From: Gemmataceae bacterium | Lineage (GTDB): Bacteria > Planctomycetota > Planctomycetia > Gemmatales > Gemmataceae | Length of the DNA stretch: 64,000 nucleotides | Assembly (NCBI GenBank): GCA_025055795.1 | Contig: JANWVV010000005.1 | Coordinates: forward strand, 78,688 to 142,687 | Reading direction: 5' to 3' | Shown: positions 24,760 through 33,532 of the stretch, one piece after another | Position numbering within the stretch: position 1 is the first letter of the stretch | Layout of the letters: every line of letters starts with the position of its first letter | Notes under the pieces: model-generated | What the model was told of the DNA's origin: nothing | What the model saw: only the letters and a program-made list of their open reading frames with translations | Database searches by the model: none | Program-made: the position numbers and the translations under genes

Positions 24760-26292
24760 TCATGTTTCCAAGCGTCGCGCGAACTCTCTGAGTCCTTGTT
24801 GGTACACTGGGACCCACTCGGGGCGTGGAGGAATCCGGTCGCGGAATTGCACCATCTGAGCAGCGGCGTCTGCAACGCTATAAGGTATAGCTAGACCCTG
24901 TTGCTGGCGCAGATATTGTTCACCACTGGCTAGGGCGGCCACTGCTGCGCCCAGAGCTGACCCTTCGTCGGAAACCAGTCGGTCCAAGGGTCGGTTCAAC
25001 ACGCTGGCCAGGATTTCCAGCATTAGATCACTGCGGGCGATCCCTCCGGATACGGAGATACGCTTCAGGGACTGACCAGCCTGTTCATGGGCACGAATGC
25101 CAAGGGCGATAAGAAAGGCGATAGCCTCGAAAGCCGCTCGGACACGTCTTCCCGGCTCGGTTGGTTCCGCAGGCCACCACTCCACCCGTGGTGCGGATAC
25201 TCCCAGCGATGGCTCAGCAAAAACAAAGGGAAGGACACCGTAACCCTGACACAGAGGCGGTTCCTGTCGAGCCGCTTGTTCTAGTAGCGGCCAGTTCGGC
25301 TGCGCACCCACCACCCGATCCAGAAACAGCGCGCCATTGGTGTAGCAACGCATCCATAAGTATGTTCCCCAATTCAACTTCATCACATCCAGTTGATCGG
25401 TGGTGGGCAAGTGAGCTGCGGAGGAATTTACCACGGCCGAGTTGCCCAAAATGATAGCTGCTTCCCCGGCATCGACCGCTCCGCCACCGAGCAATCCGGC
25501 CGCCTGATCATCCAGGGTGGGAAACAACAGAGGTCGAACATTGTCCGGTAAATTGGCGTTGTAGGCTACGGATTCGGCTAGCGGCCCCACCGGCTCGGAC
25601 ATCGGTACGATATGCGGAAGGCATTGTCGGGCCAGGTGTCGGTATTCTTCGCTGGCTAGGGCATTAAGCATTTCAAATCGCCATTGTTCACTCCGCAAAT
25701 CCATGATTCCCGTCGAGGCGGCCGAAGAGACACTAATGACGTTGAATCGGCCCGTCAGATAACCCGCAGCCAAAGGTCCGTGAGGCAGGATCCAGCGGGT
25801 TCGTCTCCAGTCCGTTGGGCTGAGAACTTCTTCATCTTTAAGCAGATGGGACAAAGAGTAGCGGATGGCCCAGGGGCCGCCAGTCAGCTCACGGACACGC
25901 CCTTGACCACCGAGACGTTCTAACCCTTTGGCATGATATGGGGCTAAAGTCTGATCATTCCAGCAAATGGCACGGCGTATCTGATTGCCCATAGCGTCAA
26001 TGCGGCCGGCCGTATGATGCGTCGCTGAAATCCCGCACAGACGCCAACGCTCCAGCAGTCCCAACTCACGCAATGCCTGAGCAATACTCCGGACCGCGGC
26101 GTACACCTGCCCTTCCAGTTGCATCAAGTTCAGCTCTGATACACCCCCTTCCGTCCACAGATCCGTGGGTAGACGCACGCTGGCTAGCGTCCGACCGGAA
26201 AGATCGAAGGCCAGGGCTTTAACACCACCGGTGCTGAAATCGAAACCGACCACTACCGTGTCTGCCGGTATACACCGTAACCCCTCGGCCAT
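24760..26292 (-). CDS. FGGY-family carbohydrate kinase (xylulokinase-like)
   Basis: About 510 residues with the actin-like ATPase fold. Phosphate-1 motif VVVGFDFSTGGVKALAFD is near the N-terminus. The substrate-side residues WNDQT and the ISATHHTAG segment follow, then FPTLDDQAAGLLGGG and the C-terminal adenosine motif SVSGGIARSDLMLEILA with DEGSALGAAVAAL. It should phosphorylate a ketopentose or similar sugar; xylulose is the nearest guess. No isomerase or sugar transporter is adjacent. The start at 26292 (MAEGLRCIP) is tentative; an ATG at 26358 would add 22 residues of poor quality. Confidence 0.88.
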   Translation of the reverse strand: MAEGLRCIPADTVVVGFDFSTGGVKALAFDLSGRTLASVRLPTDLWTEGGVSELNLMQLEGQVYAAVRSIAQALRELGLLERWRLCGISATHHTAGRIDAMGNQIRRAICWNDQTLAPYHAKGLERLGGQGRVRELTGGPWAIRYSLSHLLKDEEVLSPTDWRRTRWILPHGPLAAGYLTGRFNVISVSSAASTGIMDLRSEQWRFEMLNALASEEYRHLARQCLPHIVPMSEPVGPLAESVAYNANLPDNVRPLLFPTLDDQAAGLLGGGAVDAGEAAIILGNSAVVNSSAAHLPTTDQLDVMKLNWGTYLWMRCYTNGALFLDRVVGAQPNWPLLEQAARQEPPLCQGYGVLPFVFAEPSLGVSAPRVEWWPAEPTEPGRRVRAAFEAIAFLIALGIRAHEQAGQSLKRISVSGGIARSDLMLEILASVLNRPLDRLVSDEGSALGAAVAALASGEQYLRQQQGLAIPYSVADAAAQMVQFRDRIPPRPEWVPVYQQGLREFARRLET

Positions 26293-26649
26293 GGCTGTAT
26301 TTCCCGGATTATGATAAGGTTCAGGGTACGAACCCCCTTGGTCAGTTTTCAACACCACGGTCAGCGACGCTGCGATCCGTCTTACCCTTAGTTGCTTAGT
26401 GGTGAACTACGACACTCAGTGAACAGATGGGCAAACATTTTTCTATCCTTAAACGAGAATGTATAAGCCGGATTTTATCAGCGATGGTAGACGCTGGCGA
26501 GACATGCGAACAGACGGTCTCTCCCTTGCCCCTTATTGATATCTACACAGCATCTGCCGCTGAAATGTAACATAATAAATTGTCTTTAAGTCCCTCTACG
26601 GGCTCTCTTCTGGAAGGTGAACGGTGGAAAGAGGGAACAGAAGTATGAC

Positions 26650-27357
26650 TCACCAAGGACGTTCCATCATAGATACAATTTGCACCGCCAATTGATCCTG
26701 AACCCGTTTAGCGGCGGAGCTACTGGTTTCCCCTAGTTCCGGCAAATAACGTCCCGCAGCAACCAGTCGGGTGGGAATGGCCTGTGGAGCGTCCGGAGGA
26801 GGGGCTGGCGGTGGCAGAGTAGGATCAAACGGTCCAGGTACTGGCAAAACGTCTCCTGGCAAGACAGGCGGTGTTGCTCCGCTTTTACGGGGGGCAGAAA
26901 GCACTGCACCGGTGCGCAAATCACGCCACAGAACGTCGACGGTGACAATCAAGTCGCCGTCCCGAACCATGTTTTGCTGAGTACGATTTAAAATTTGTTT
27001 CTGAATGGCGACAATCACACCGATCAATTCGGTATCCGCACGTTCAGGATCTGAGACTACGCGGAATGAAGTGGTGCGACCGATTTCGCGGATGACCGCT
27101 TGAGTTAAATCGACTTCAAAACCACGATAAGGGGTAGTTTGCAATGCCCGGTTGGCAAAAACGGGTACATAGACCGTTCGGATGTTCGAGTCGTAAAGGG
27201 CATCTGCTCCCAATCGGTACCCGAAAAGTTGCCAGGGCCGGCTACTCTGACAAGCAGTGAGCATCAGGAAAATCGTCAGACCACCTCCGAGGAGCAGGTT
27301 GCGTCTATCGCGGGAACATCTGTTTGCAGTTTTGTCAGCAGCAGACCAGCGGGGCAT
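26650..27357 (-). CDS. lptE: LptE-like lipoprotein (LPS-assembly)
   Basis: 235 residues with a long basic leader, hydrophobic core and lipobox LTAC. The body matches the LptE pattern: FGYRLG, a YVPVFANR strand, YRGFEVDLTQAVIREI, then a Leu/Asp-rich strand-helix region. LptE plugs the LptD barrel that inserts lipopolysaccharide into the outer membrane. The C-terminal third carries a Pro-rich linker (LPPPAPPPDAP) before a final helix, which is longer than in enterobacterial LptE. It begins two bases after the preceding gene's stop, so it is translationally coupled to it. The gene symbol is given by family; lptD is not in the window. Confidence 0.82.
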   Translation of the reverse strand: MPRWSAADKTANRCSRDRRNLLLGGGLTIFLMLTACQSSRPWQLFGYRLGADALYDSNIRTVYVPVFANRALQTTPYRGFEVDLTQAVIREIGRTTSFRVVSDPERADTELIGVIVAIQKQILNRTQQNMVRDGDLIVTVDVLWRDLRTGAVLSAPRKSGATPPVLPGDVLPVPGPFDPTLPPPAPPPDAPQAIPTRLVAAGRYLPELGETSSSAAKRVQDQLAVQIVSMMERPW

Positions 27358-27359
27358 GG

Positions 27360-28703
27360 TTATTTCCCCATCGTTGGGGTCGACGAACCATTCTGTGGGG
27401 CAGCGGCAGGCGGTGAAGATGTTTCCGGACCGGCAGGAGTAACGTGGCCGGCGGGTGTATCTGCATGTCGGACGGCGTTAGCTGCCGGACTTGACTTCGG
27501 ATCTGCGGAGAACTGCTCATTGCCCGGTAGGCCAGCAGAGTCCATGGTACCACCAAACCATTCTTTCCATTTGGCTTGCAGTCGAGCGAAAGGATCGTTT
27601 CCGGGGGCGGGGCGTCCCGCACGCGCCAAGGCGAGTAGATGTTCTTTGCGTTGCGTGGCAAGGTCGGCATAGCGTGTGCCAGCGTAGCGACGGCGCACCA
27701 GTTCGTAGTAAAAAACGGCAGAACCAGGATGGCCCGTCCGTTCGTAATATTCGGCTGTGCGTAGGTCATGTTCCGCTTGTTGCTGGCGAATCGCATATTT
27801 GGCACGCTGAAGTCGTTCGGCCAGCTGCGGATCCTGCGTTATTTCCGGCATGCTCGTCTCAGCCATGTGGACCAGTTGCAAAGCCTCTGCGGCGCGCCGA
27901 ATGTCGTGATCGGGTCCTCCGGTGGCAGCATTTTTGGAAATGACCGCGTAGAGCAGAGCCTGCGGTAGCAACGGACTCTCTTTATGCAGTTCCACCAATT
28001 GGCTGAAGAAGTGATCCGCTTCCTGAAAGTTACCGCGTACGAAGTTGATGTAGCCGCACCAGAATAACGCCTTATCGCTGTAGGGACCGGTGATGTCCTG
28101 CACCCAGATGTTGTTGAGTGTTTCCAACAAACGCCCTTCTTGATCGATCATCGGCCGGGTACGATCGAACGGGTTGGGCCAGCTCGGTCGCCAGTACAAA
28201 ATACCAGTTTCGTTTTTCCGCCGGACCAATTCGTCGCGGAAATCGTTCAGCCAGTAGTCTGCAATCTGATACATGCGGTTGCAGGCTTCGCGGCGGTGGG
28301 CCCCTGTCGGATAATCCAATAGCAACCGGTGATAGGTGTCGACTGCTTCGGGGTAGTGTCCTTCGTAGAAACGACATTCTGCTTGCAGAAAACGGGCACG
28401 TTCGGCCAGATCAGCGGGGTTCCCCTGATTGTCGGCTAGCTGTTTGTAGATTTTGCGGGCTTGGGCGAAGCGTCCTTCCGCAAACAAGCGGTCCGCCTCG
28501 GCCATCTTTTCCTGTGCCTTGGGATCCTGATAGTTGCTGTCGAACACGGTGTGGCGAAACTGGATGGCCCTTTCGCGGAAATCCTGCCAGCTGCGGCAAC
28601 CGCTTAGTCCGAGCAGGCCGAGGGCGCAACTAAGCACGATCCACCCGATCTTCCGGGTTGGCCGTGGGCGACTCGTTGGGCGGGTGCCTCTAGGATGGGC
28701 CAT
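27360..28703 (-). CDS. TPR lipoprotein, BamD-like
   Basis: About 447 residues. The signal peptide ends in the lipobox LGLSGC; the protein then consists of TPR-like helix pairs (ADRLFAEGRFAQARKIYKQLAD, ECRFYEGHYPEAVDTYHRLL, GYINFVRGNFQEADHFFSQL, VFYYELVRRRYAGTRYADLA). The two last pairs and the ALFWCGY, YPTGAH spacing match the BamD/YfiO family, which helps insert outer-membrane beta-barrels. The C-terminal 70 residues are low-complexity Pro/Ala/Ser. It overlaps the end of recO and is followed by the LptE-like gene, giving an envelope-biogenesis unit. The start at 28703 avoids the two extra codons of 28709. Confidence 0.8.
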   Translation of the reverse strand: MAHPRGTRPTSRPRPTRKIGWIVLSCALGLLGLSGCRSWQDFRERAIQFRHTVFDSNYQDPKAQEKMAEADRLFAEGRFAQARKIYKQLADNQGNPADLAERARFLQAECRFYEGHYPEAVDTYHRLLLDYPTGAHRREACNRMYQIADYWLNDFRDELVRRKNETGILYWRPSWPNPFDRTRPMIDQEGRLLETLNNIWVQDITGPYSDKALFWCGYINFVRGNFQEADHFFSQLVELHKESPLLPQALLYAVISKNAATGGPDHDIRRAAEALQLVHMAETSMPEITQDPQLAERLQRAKYAIRQQQAEHDLRTAEYYERTGHPGSAVFYYELVRRRYAGTRYADLATQRKEHLLALARAGRPAPGNDPFARLQAKWKEWFGGTMDSAGLPGNEQFSADPKSSPAANAVRHADTPAGHVTPAGPETSSPPAAAPQNGSSTPTMGK

Positions 28704-29421
28704 CCACATACCTCAGCATTTTGGGCCGTCGACCCAGCACGTGGGTGACCGTCAGGCTAAGAGCGGCACGGAGATCCGCAGGCCAGGAGGTTAAATTCCC
28801 GGCGGGTTGTCCGCTCGATTGGGCCTGTAGCCATTGCCAACTGGCAGACGTCAGGCGTACAGCACCGCGTGCCTCCGCCCGGCAATGCCGACACACCATA
28901 CCAGCGGCACTGGGGCTCCACAACACCTCCCCCTCCGCGCGGCCCCCGCAGACCGCACACGCGTCAACGCGAGGCCTATAGCCTAGCTCTGCCAACCAGG
29001 CAAGTTCAAATTCGCTGGCTACCTGCAGTGGAGCCATCCCCTGCTCTAACGCTCGCAACTGGGCTACTGCCCTGTCGAACAGGGCGGGATGGGGATCATA
29101 TTCCTGTGTCCCTTCCGTGAGCAACTCGGCCATGTAGTAGCCCACGTAAAGAGCAGCTAAACGCCGTCGTAGCACGGAAAAGCGTTCCTCTACCCGCGCT
29201 TCAGTGAGCAGATCCAAGCCGCTCTGACTTTTGCGGATCACCATGACACGGCAGACCGTCAACAGATCGAAAGCTATTTCGAAATTGGACCGCAGCCGGC
29301 GGCCTCCCTTGGCCAAGGCCCGTACCTTTCCCCATTCTCGGGTGAACAAAGTAACAATGCGGCTGCTTTCGCTCCAGTCACTGCCCCCAATCACCAACCC
29401 GATTGCTGCCTCAGCCGCCAT
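28690..29421 (-). CDS. recO: DNA repair protein RecO
   Basis: 243 residues, normal RecO length. The N-terminal OB-fold is seen (AIGLVIGGSDWSESSRIVTLFTREWGKV, then ALAKGGRR), followed by a helical middle and a CxxC...CxxC zinc site (ACAVCGG, MVCRHCRAE). RecO loads RecA on SSB-coated gaps together with RecR. It heads a three-gene minus-strand operon with the BamD-like and LptE-like genes, overlapping the former by 14 bases; the coupling is probably historical rather than functional. GGGGGGTG lies ahead of the ATG. Confidence 0.93.
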   Translation of the reverse strand: MAAEAAIGLVIGGSDWSESSRIVTLFTREWGKVRALAKGGRRLRSNFEIAFDLLTVCRVMVIRKSQSGLDLLTEARVEERFSVLRRRLAALYVGYYMAELLTEGTQEYDPHPALFDRAVAQLRALEQGMAPLQVASEFELAWLAELGYRPRVDACAVCGGRAEGEVLWSPSAAGMVCRHCRAEARGAVRLTSASWQWLQAQSSGQPAGNLTSWPADLRAALSLTVTHVLGRRPKMLRYVDGPS

Positions 29422-29724
29422 TATGGATCACCCCCCTGCCCTGTTGTTTGCCTTTCGTCTAATCCTACTTCGCGTGCCCCATCAAGCCTGCGGATGACAG
29501 ACGTTGCAATCCCTACACAAAGGCCCGTACCTGTCTTTCCAACAGGTTCAATAGATCAGGCACCGATGGGACTAGTCAACGGAATAGCGCCCTAACGTGA
29601 CTATAGATGGTTTACCCCCACAATATGCATTACGGAAAATGAGCGATCAGGGGCCGTTGTACTCCTGGAAGGGTACATGTAACTCCAGTTAGCCCCTGCC
29701 ACGCCGTTTGCTTCTTGATACCTC
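29422..29724. other. divergent gap between recO and pdxH
   Basis: About 300 bases that must hold both promoters. An inverted repeat ACCTGT/ACAGGT with a seven-base spacer lies about 29532-29550 and could be an operator. No gene is seen. Confidence 0.35.
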
Positions 29725-30420
29725 GTGTGGATCACGCTTATGAACTGGCATCCGGCAAACGTTACTGGAGGGATTGGCCGCTCACTTGCAGACTGGCGGC
29801 AAGAATACACACAGGGCGGACTATCGGAGGAACAGGCGGGAGACGACCCCTGGGCTTTGTTCCAACGCTGGTTGGATGAAGCAGCGGCTGCCGGGTTACC
29901 CGAACCCAATGCCATGATCTTAGCGACCGCCACACCAGAGGGTAAACCGTCTGCCCGGATGGTTCTGCTGAAGCAGTTTGACGGACGCGGCTTGACTTTT
30001 TTTACTAGCTACCAGAGTCGTAAAGCCCGCGAGCTAGCCGTGAATCCCTATGCCGCTGTGGTGTTCCCTTGGCACGCCCTGGAACGGCAGGTGCGGATCG
30101 AGGGCATGGTGGAGAAAACCAGCGCCGAGGAGTCCGATGAATATTTCCGCACGCGTCCGCTCGGCTCACGCTTGGGTGCCTGGGCCTCCGAACAAAGCGC
30201 TGTGATCCCAAACCGGCAATACCTGGAACGTCAACACGAACAATGGTTAGCTCGCTATCCTGACGGCAACGTCCCTCGTCCGCCGCACTGGGGCGGGTAT
30301 CGCCTTATCCCACTCGTCTTCGAATTCTGGCAGGGGCGTCCTAATCGTCTGCACGACCGTATTCAGTTTTCCCGTTCTACGCCACAATCCGCTTGGCAAC
30401 GCTGCCGCCTGGCCCCCTGA
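29725..30420 (+). CDS. pdxH: pyridoxamine/pyridoxine 5'-phosphate oxidase
   Basis: A 231-residue FMN enzyme that oxidises PNP or PMP to pyridoxal phosphate. The family signatures are present in order: [51 protein letters not shown] and, at the end, [23 protein letters not shown], which carries the conserved Arg and His of the substrate site. The first codon is GTG at 29725. An ATG at 29740 ([11 protein letters not shown]) is possible. It stands alone on this strand; pyridoxal phosphate users such as cysK and the aminotransferase lie elsewhere in the window without evident linkage. Confidence 0.95.
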   Translation: MWITLMNWHPANVTGGIGRSLADWRQEYTQGGLSEEQAGDDPWALFQRWLDEAAAAGLPEPNAMILATATPEGKPSARMVLLKQFDGRGLTFFTSYQSRKARELAVNPYAAVVFPWHALERQVRIEGMVEKTSAEESDEYFRTRPLGSRLGAWASEQSAVIPNRQYLERQHEQWLARYPDGNVPRPPHWGGYRLIPLVFEFWQGRPNRLHDRIQFSRSTPQSAWQRCRLAP

Positions 30421-30575
30421 CCGTAGGCTCACCATGGCCATCACGGTGATCATAACGTGTCCGATATCACGGTCGACCCAGCCGGCGGAGTCATCGCTAC
30501 TTCGCCTCACCCAGTTTGCACGACCAGCCCGAGGTTGTCAGGAATTGACCGGTTCCATCAACCCATCAAATCGCG

Positions 30576-30584
30576 TGCTATAAT
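30576..30584 (+). promoter_or_regulatory. extended -10 promoter ahead of the serine hydrolase
   Basis: TGCTATAAT is a perfect TGnTATAAT extended -10 element, 27 bases ahead of the chosen ATG. A good -35 is not seen at the right distance, which is common for extended -10 promoters. Confidence 0.45.
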
Positions 30585-30610
30585 AACGGCCATTCACGGA
30601 GGCCTTGCAA

Positions 30611-31870
30611 ATGCATCGACGGGACTGGCTTCGTTGCTGTCTGTTCGGGGCGGGCACCGCCCTGTGGAACGGACAATCGAGCAAGGGGCATACGCCCAAA
30701 TACCTGGATGGCACGGACAGGAAAGCCGTAGCCCCTTCATCACTGGCTAAACCCGAAGCTCTCGAGCAGATCGATCCAGTGGTCAAGCAGGCCATTGCCC
30801 AAAAGGAAACAGCGGGTGCGGTAGTGCTGGTGTTGCACGGCGACGAAGTCATTTATCTACGGGCTTTTGGTTACCGTCGCCTGCTACCTGAGCCGGTAGA
30901 AATGACCACCGATACGCTTTTTGATCTGGCGTCGTTGACCAAGCCGGTGGCAACCGCTAGTGCCATTATGCTCCTGATACAGGACGGGTTACTGAAGCTG
31001 AATGATCGTGTAGCTCGCCATTGGCCCGCCTTCGCCGCTGGGGGAAAAGAGGGAGTCACCGTAGAACATCTGCTGTTGCACACCTCAGGGTTGATCGCCG
31101 ACAATCCAATAGCCGACTATGCTGCGGGAGAACAACGAGCCTGGGAGCGAATCGCGCAACTCAAGCTACTGGACCCACCGGGGGAAAGATTCCGTTACTC
31201 GGATGTCGGTTACCTGGTCCTGGGTCGTTTGGTAGAGCTATGCAGTGGCCGCAAATTGGACATATTTTGCCGCGAGCGGCTATGGCAACCACTCAGGATG
31301 AAAGACACGGCATTTGTGCTTAGCGAGTCACAGCGTCAACGCACAGCCGCTACGGGGCGTCGAGAAGGGCGGTGGCTCCAAGGAGAGGTCCATGATCCTC
31401 GTGCCGCTTTGCTCGGCGGAGTAGCCGGTCATGCGGGACTTTTCTCCACTGCCGCCGATCTGGCTCGATACTGCCGCTTACTTTTGAGCAATGGCCAGCT
31501 CGAAGGACGGCGTTTGTTCCATGAAGATACCTTGCGGCAATGGCTCACACCCCGAGCCGTTATATTGGGCAAAGACTCGGCTGAACAACCTCTGCGAGGT
31601 TGGCGAGCGTATGGTTGGGACGTCGACACCCCATACTCGACACCACGCGGCGAACTTTTCCCGAAAGATCGCAGCTTCGGCCACACCGGCTTCACGGGTA
31701 CCAGTCTGTGGTTGGATCCCGCCACACGCACAGCCGTGATCATCCTGACTAATCGACTACATCCTGACGAGAAGGGGAACGTGACTCCACTGCGTCGCCA
31801 GGTTGGTACACTGGCCGCTCAGGCTGTTGGTTATGGCCGCATGACGGTTCCCTCCAATCCTCGGAAGTAG
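30611..31870 (+). CDS. serine hydrolase, beta-lactamase / esterase family
   Basis: About 419 residues. A Tat/Sec-like leader (HRRDWLRCCLFGAGTALW) is followed by the class C beta-lactamase/esterase fold. Nucleophile S108 and K111 sit in ASLTKPVA (the SxxK motif). Y196 lies in YSDVGY, in the position of the YxN motif, with Asp in place of Asn. HTGFTG near residue 360 resembles the KTG/HxG element. Such proteins are esterases or D-Ala-D-Ala-type peptidases rather than resistance enzymes when secreted by planctomycetes. GGAGG lies eight bases before the ATG at 30611, preferred over the TTG at 30605. Substrate unknown. Confidence 0.88.
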   Translation: MHRRDWLRCCLFGAGTALWNGQSSKGHTPKYLDGTDRKAVAPSSLAKPEALEQIDPVVKQAIAQKETAGAVVLVLHGDEVIYLRAFGYRRLLPEPVEMTTDTLFDLASLTKPVATASAIMLLIQDGLLKLNDRVARHWPAFAAGGKEGVTVEHLLLHTSGLIADNPIADYAAGEQRAWERIAQLKLLDPPGERFRYSDVGYLVLGRLVELCSGRKLDIFCRERLWQPLRMKDTAFVLSESQRQRTAATGRREGRWLQGEVHDPRAALLGGVAGHAGLFSTAADLARYCRLLLSNGQLEGRRLFHEDTLRQWLTPRAVILGKDSAEQPLRGWRAYGWDVDTPYSTPRGELFPKDRSFGHTGFTGTSLWLDPATRTAVIILTNRLHPDEKGNVTPLRRQVGTLAAQAVGYGRMTVPSNPRK

Positions 31871-31953
31871 GGCCAACAGCACACAAAATCATCAAAATAA
31901 TCGCAATTTCCCGCGGCTGAAGTGGTAAGGTCAGTTAGTCATCGCCCTTTCTG

Positions 31954-33291
31954 CTATTGAGGCGGCCAGGCCTTTCGGCACAGCGATAGTGCGATGAGGG
32001 CCTGAGCCGTGGCCACCAGTGGCTCGTTTTCACGGACCAGTTCGCATGGATTTTCCCAGTGACCGTCGGGGTGTTGGCGAGCAAGCAGGGCAAGAGCTAT
32101 TTCCCTGTACCAGTTTTGTCTTTCTCCCCTTCCCAACCGCATTTGACTAAAGGTCCGAGCGACCGAAGCTATGTAGTAGTAATAGACAGCGTTGCGATTA
32201 GGCTCATGAGCGGATACGTATGCCCCCGGGTGTTGATCAGCCTGAAAATGTTTGTGCAACCAGGTGGCTGCTGCCTTTAATCGTTGGTCGTCCTGACCCT
32301 TCGGGTCAAACGCACCGGCCTGTTGGCACAGCACCAAAGCGCGATAGCCATCTGCCGTCATGCTCCCATAGGAGGGAAAGCCGACATCAGCCGGACGCTC
32401 CTGATCAAGGGGTTTCTGATCGGCTGGCGGGGGGATCACCACTTTCCCCGCTTTGTTGCGAACTGGATCAGCATCGATAAAGCGGAATCCACCATCACGC
32501 ACGGGCATCGGCACCTGATCGCCCCAGTTTTGCATGCGTCGGATAAAGATCATGGCTGTACGGGCCGTTTCTGCATCCAGGGCGTCCGCTGCTGCCAGGC
32601 CTTGCAACGCGTAAACGGTGGCCGACAAGTTCGATTCCGTGAACGCAGGAGCAAACCTGCCCGGCTGAGGTTTGTAGGGAATCAAGCGGCAGTAACCCCA
32701 GCCACCGTAGTGTACGTCATCAGGGGACCAACCTAGCGCTTCAGTAAGTTGACGCTCCTTCAAATAACGGACCCAAGCTGGTCGCCGTGCTGCCTGGACT
32801 TTCGCACTCGGATGAGAAAATACTTCCAGGATTAACGCTGCGGTATAAACGGGATACTCTAATTGATCCTCTGTGAGATGAAGCTTGCCCGCTGCGTCGT
32901 GCCATTGATCTAGAAAACTGTAACCCCGCTGTAATCTTGGCTGCAACTCGTTCTGCAGTGAAAGGCCTGCGTCACAGGCATGCTGCAGAGCTAGCAAAAC
33001 GAGCGGCGTTAATGCTGTACCGTCTTTGAACGCGGCATACAGATCCGACCGCCAGGCACCATCCTTGTCGTCTTGGTTCCGACGGAGAAATTCCACGGCG
33101 TTGCGGAGAGCAACATCTAGTTGCGATAATTCGACACGGTCTGCCGCCTTTGATTCCGTTTTTCCTTCGGATATCCCCGCCTTTCCTCCTTGAGGATCAG
33201 TAGGAGGAGTAGGCGTTTTTTCGCCGGGCGAACATCCCGCCACAAGACCGCTTAACAGTAATACCACCCACCAAAAACGAACAGAGGTCAT
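31954..33291 (-). CDS. lipoprotein with squalene-cyclase-type (alpha/alpha) repeats
   Basis: 445 residues. The signal peptide ends in the lipobox GLVAGC, followed by a Thr/Pro/Lys-rich linker to about residue 50. The rest is an alpha/alpha toroid of the terpenoid-cyclase/prenyltransferase fold: AVEFLRRNQDDKDGAW, LVLLALQHAC, YPVYTAALILEVF, DVHYGGWGYC, VYALQGLAAA and ALLARQHPDGHWENP repeat the helix plus Q-x-x-G-x-W motifs. The catalytic DxDD of true cyclases is not seen. In planctomycetes many such proteins are exported and uncharacterised. The gene upstream on this strand has the same fold. Confidence 0.85.
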   Translation of the reverse strand: MTSVRFWWVVLLLSGLVAGCSPGEKTPTPPTDPQGGKAGISEGKTESKAADRVELSQLDVALRNAVEFLRRNQDDKDGAWRSDLYAAFKDGTALTPLVLLALQHACDAGLSLQNELQPRLQRGYSFLDQWHDAAGKLHLTEDQLEYPVYTAALILEVFSHPSAKVQAARRPAWVRYLKERQLTEALGWSPDDVHYGGWGYCRLIPYKPQPGRFAPAFTESNLSATVYALQGLAAADALDAETARTAMIFIRRMQNWGDQVPMPVRDGGFRFIDADPVRNKAGKVVIPPPADQKPLDQERPADVGFPSYGSMTADGYRALVLCQQAGAFDPKGQDDQRLKAAATWLHKHFQADQHPGAYVSAHEPNRNAVYYYYIASVARTFSQMRLGRGERQNWYREIALALLARQHPDGHWENPCELVRENEPLVATAQALIALSLCRKAWPPQ

Positions 33292-33407
33292 GGTGATCGG
33301 ACCTCAACAGAAATCAGTATTCATCGAGCACTATGGTGCTACTAGAGAAACACAATCCCTTTCCGGCAGCGGAGTAAGGTTTCTGCATGTGTAGATGCCT
33401 AAAGAAG

Positions 33408-33436
33408 AAGGGTACGGCGAAGGTGGCCATACCCTT
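33408..33436 (-). terminator. probable terminator between the two squalene-cyclase-fold genes
   Basis: Read on the minus strand, AAGGGTA-x-GGC pairs with GCC-x-TACCCTT (one mismatch) around a seven-base loop, followed by CTTCTTT. It lies about 100 bases downstream of the 33533-35104 gene, suggesting that the two neighbours are separate transcripts. Confidence 0.55.
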
Positions 33437-33532
33437 GTGTCTGGGATAGAGGCTAGGGATTACTTGCTGACTAATCAGGGTCCGTTAACTGCTAAAGCAT
33501 TGGATGTCTGACCCCCTCTTGCGATCCGGGAA

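Noticed and set aside
26461..26640. Minus-strand sequence AAATCCGGCTTATAC (26462-26476) resembling the 3' end of RNase P RNA
   Set aside because: The 5' consensus (GAGGAAAGTCCGG-like) could not be found within the expected 350-450 bases, and the required length would overlap the LptE-like gene.
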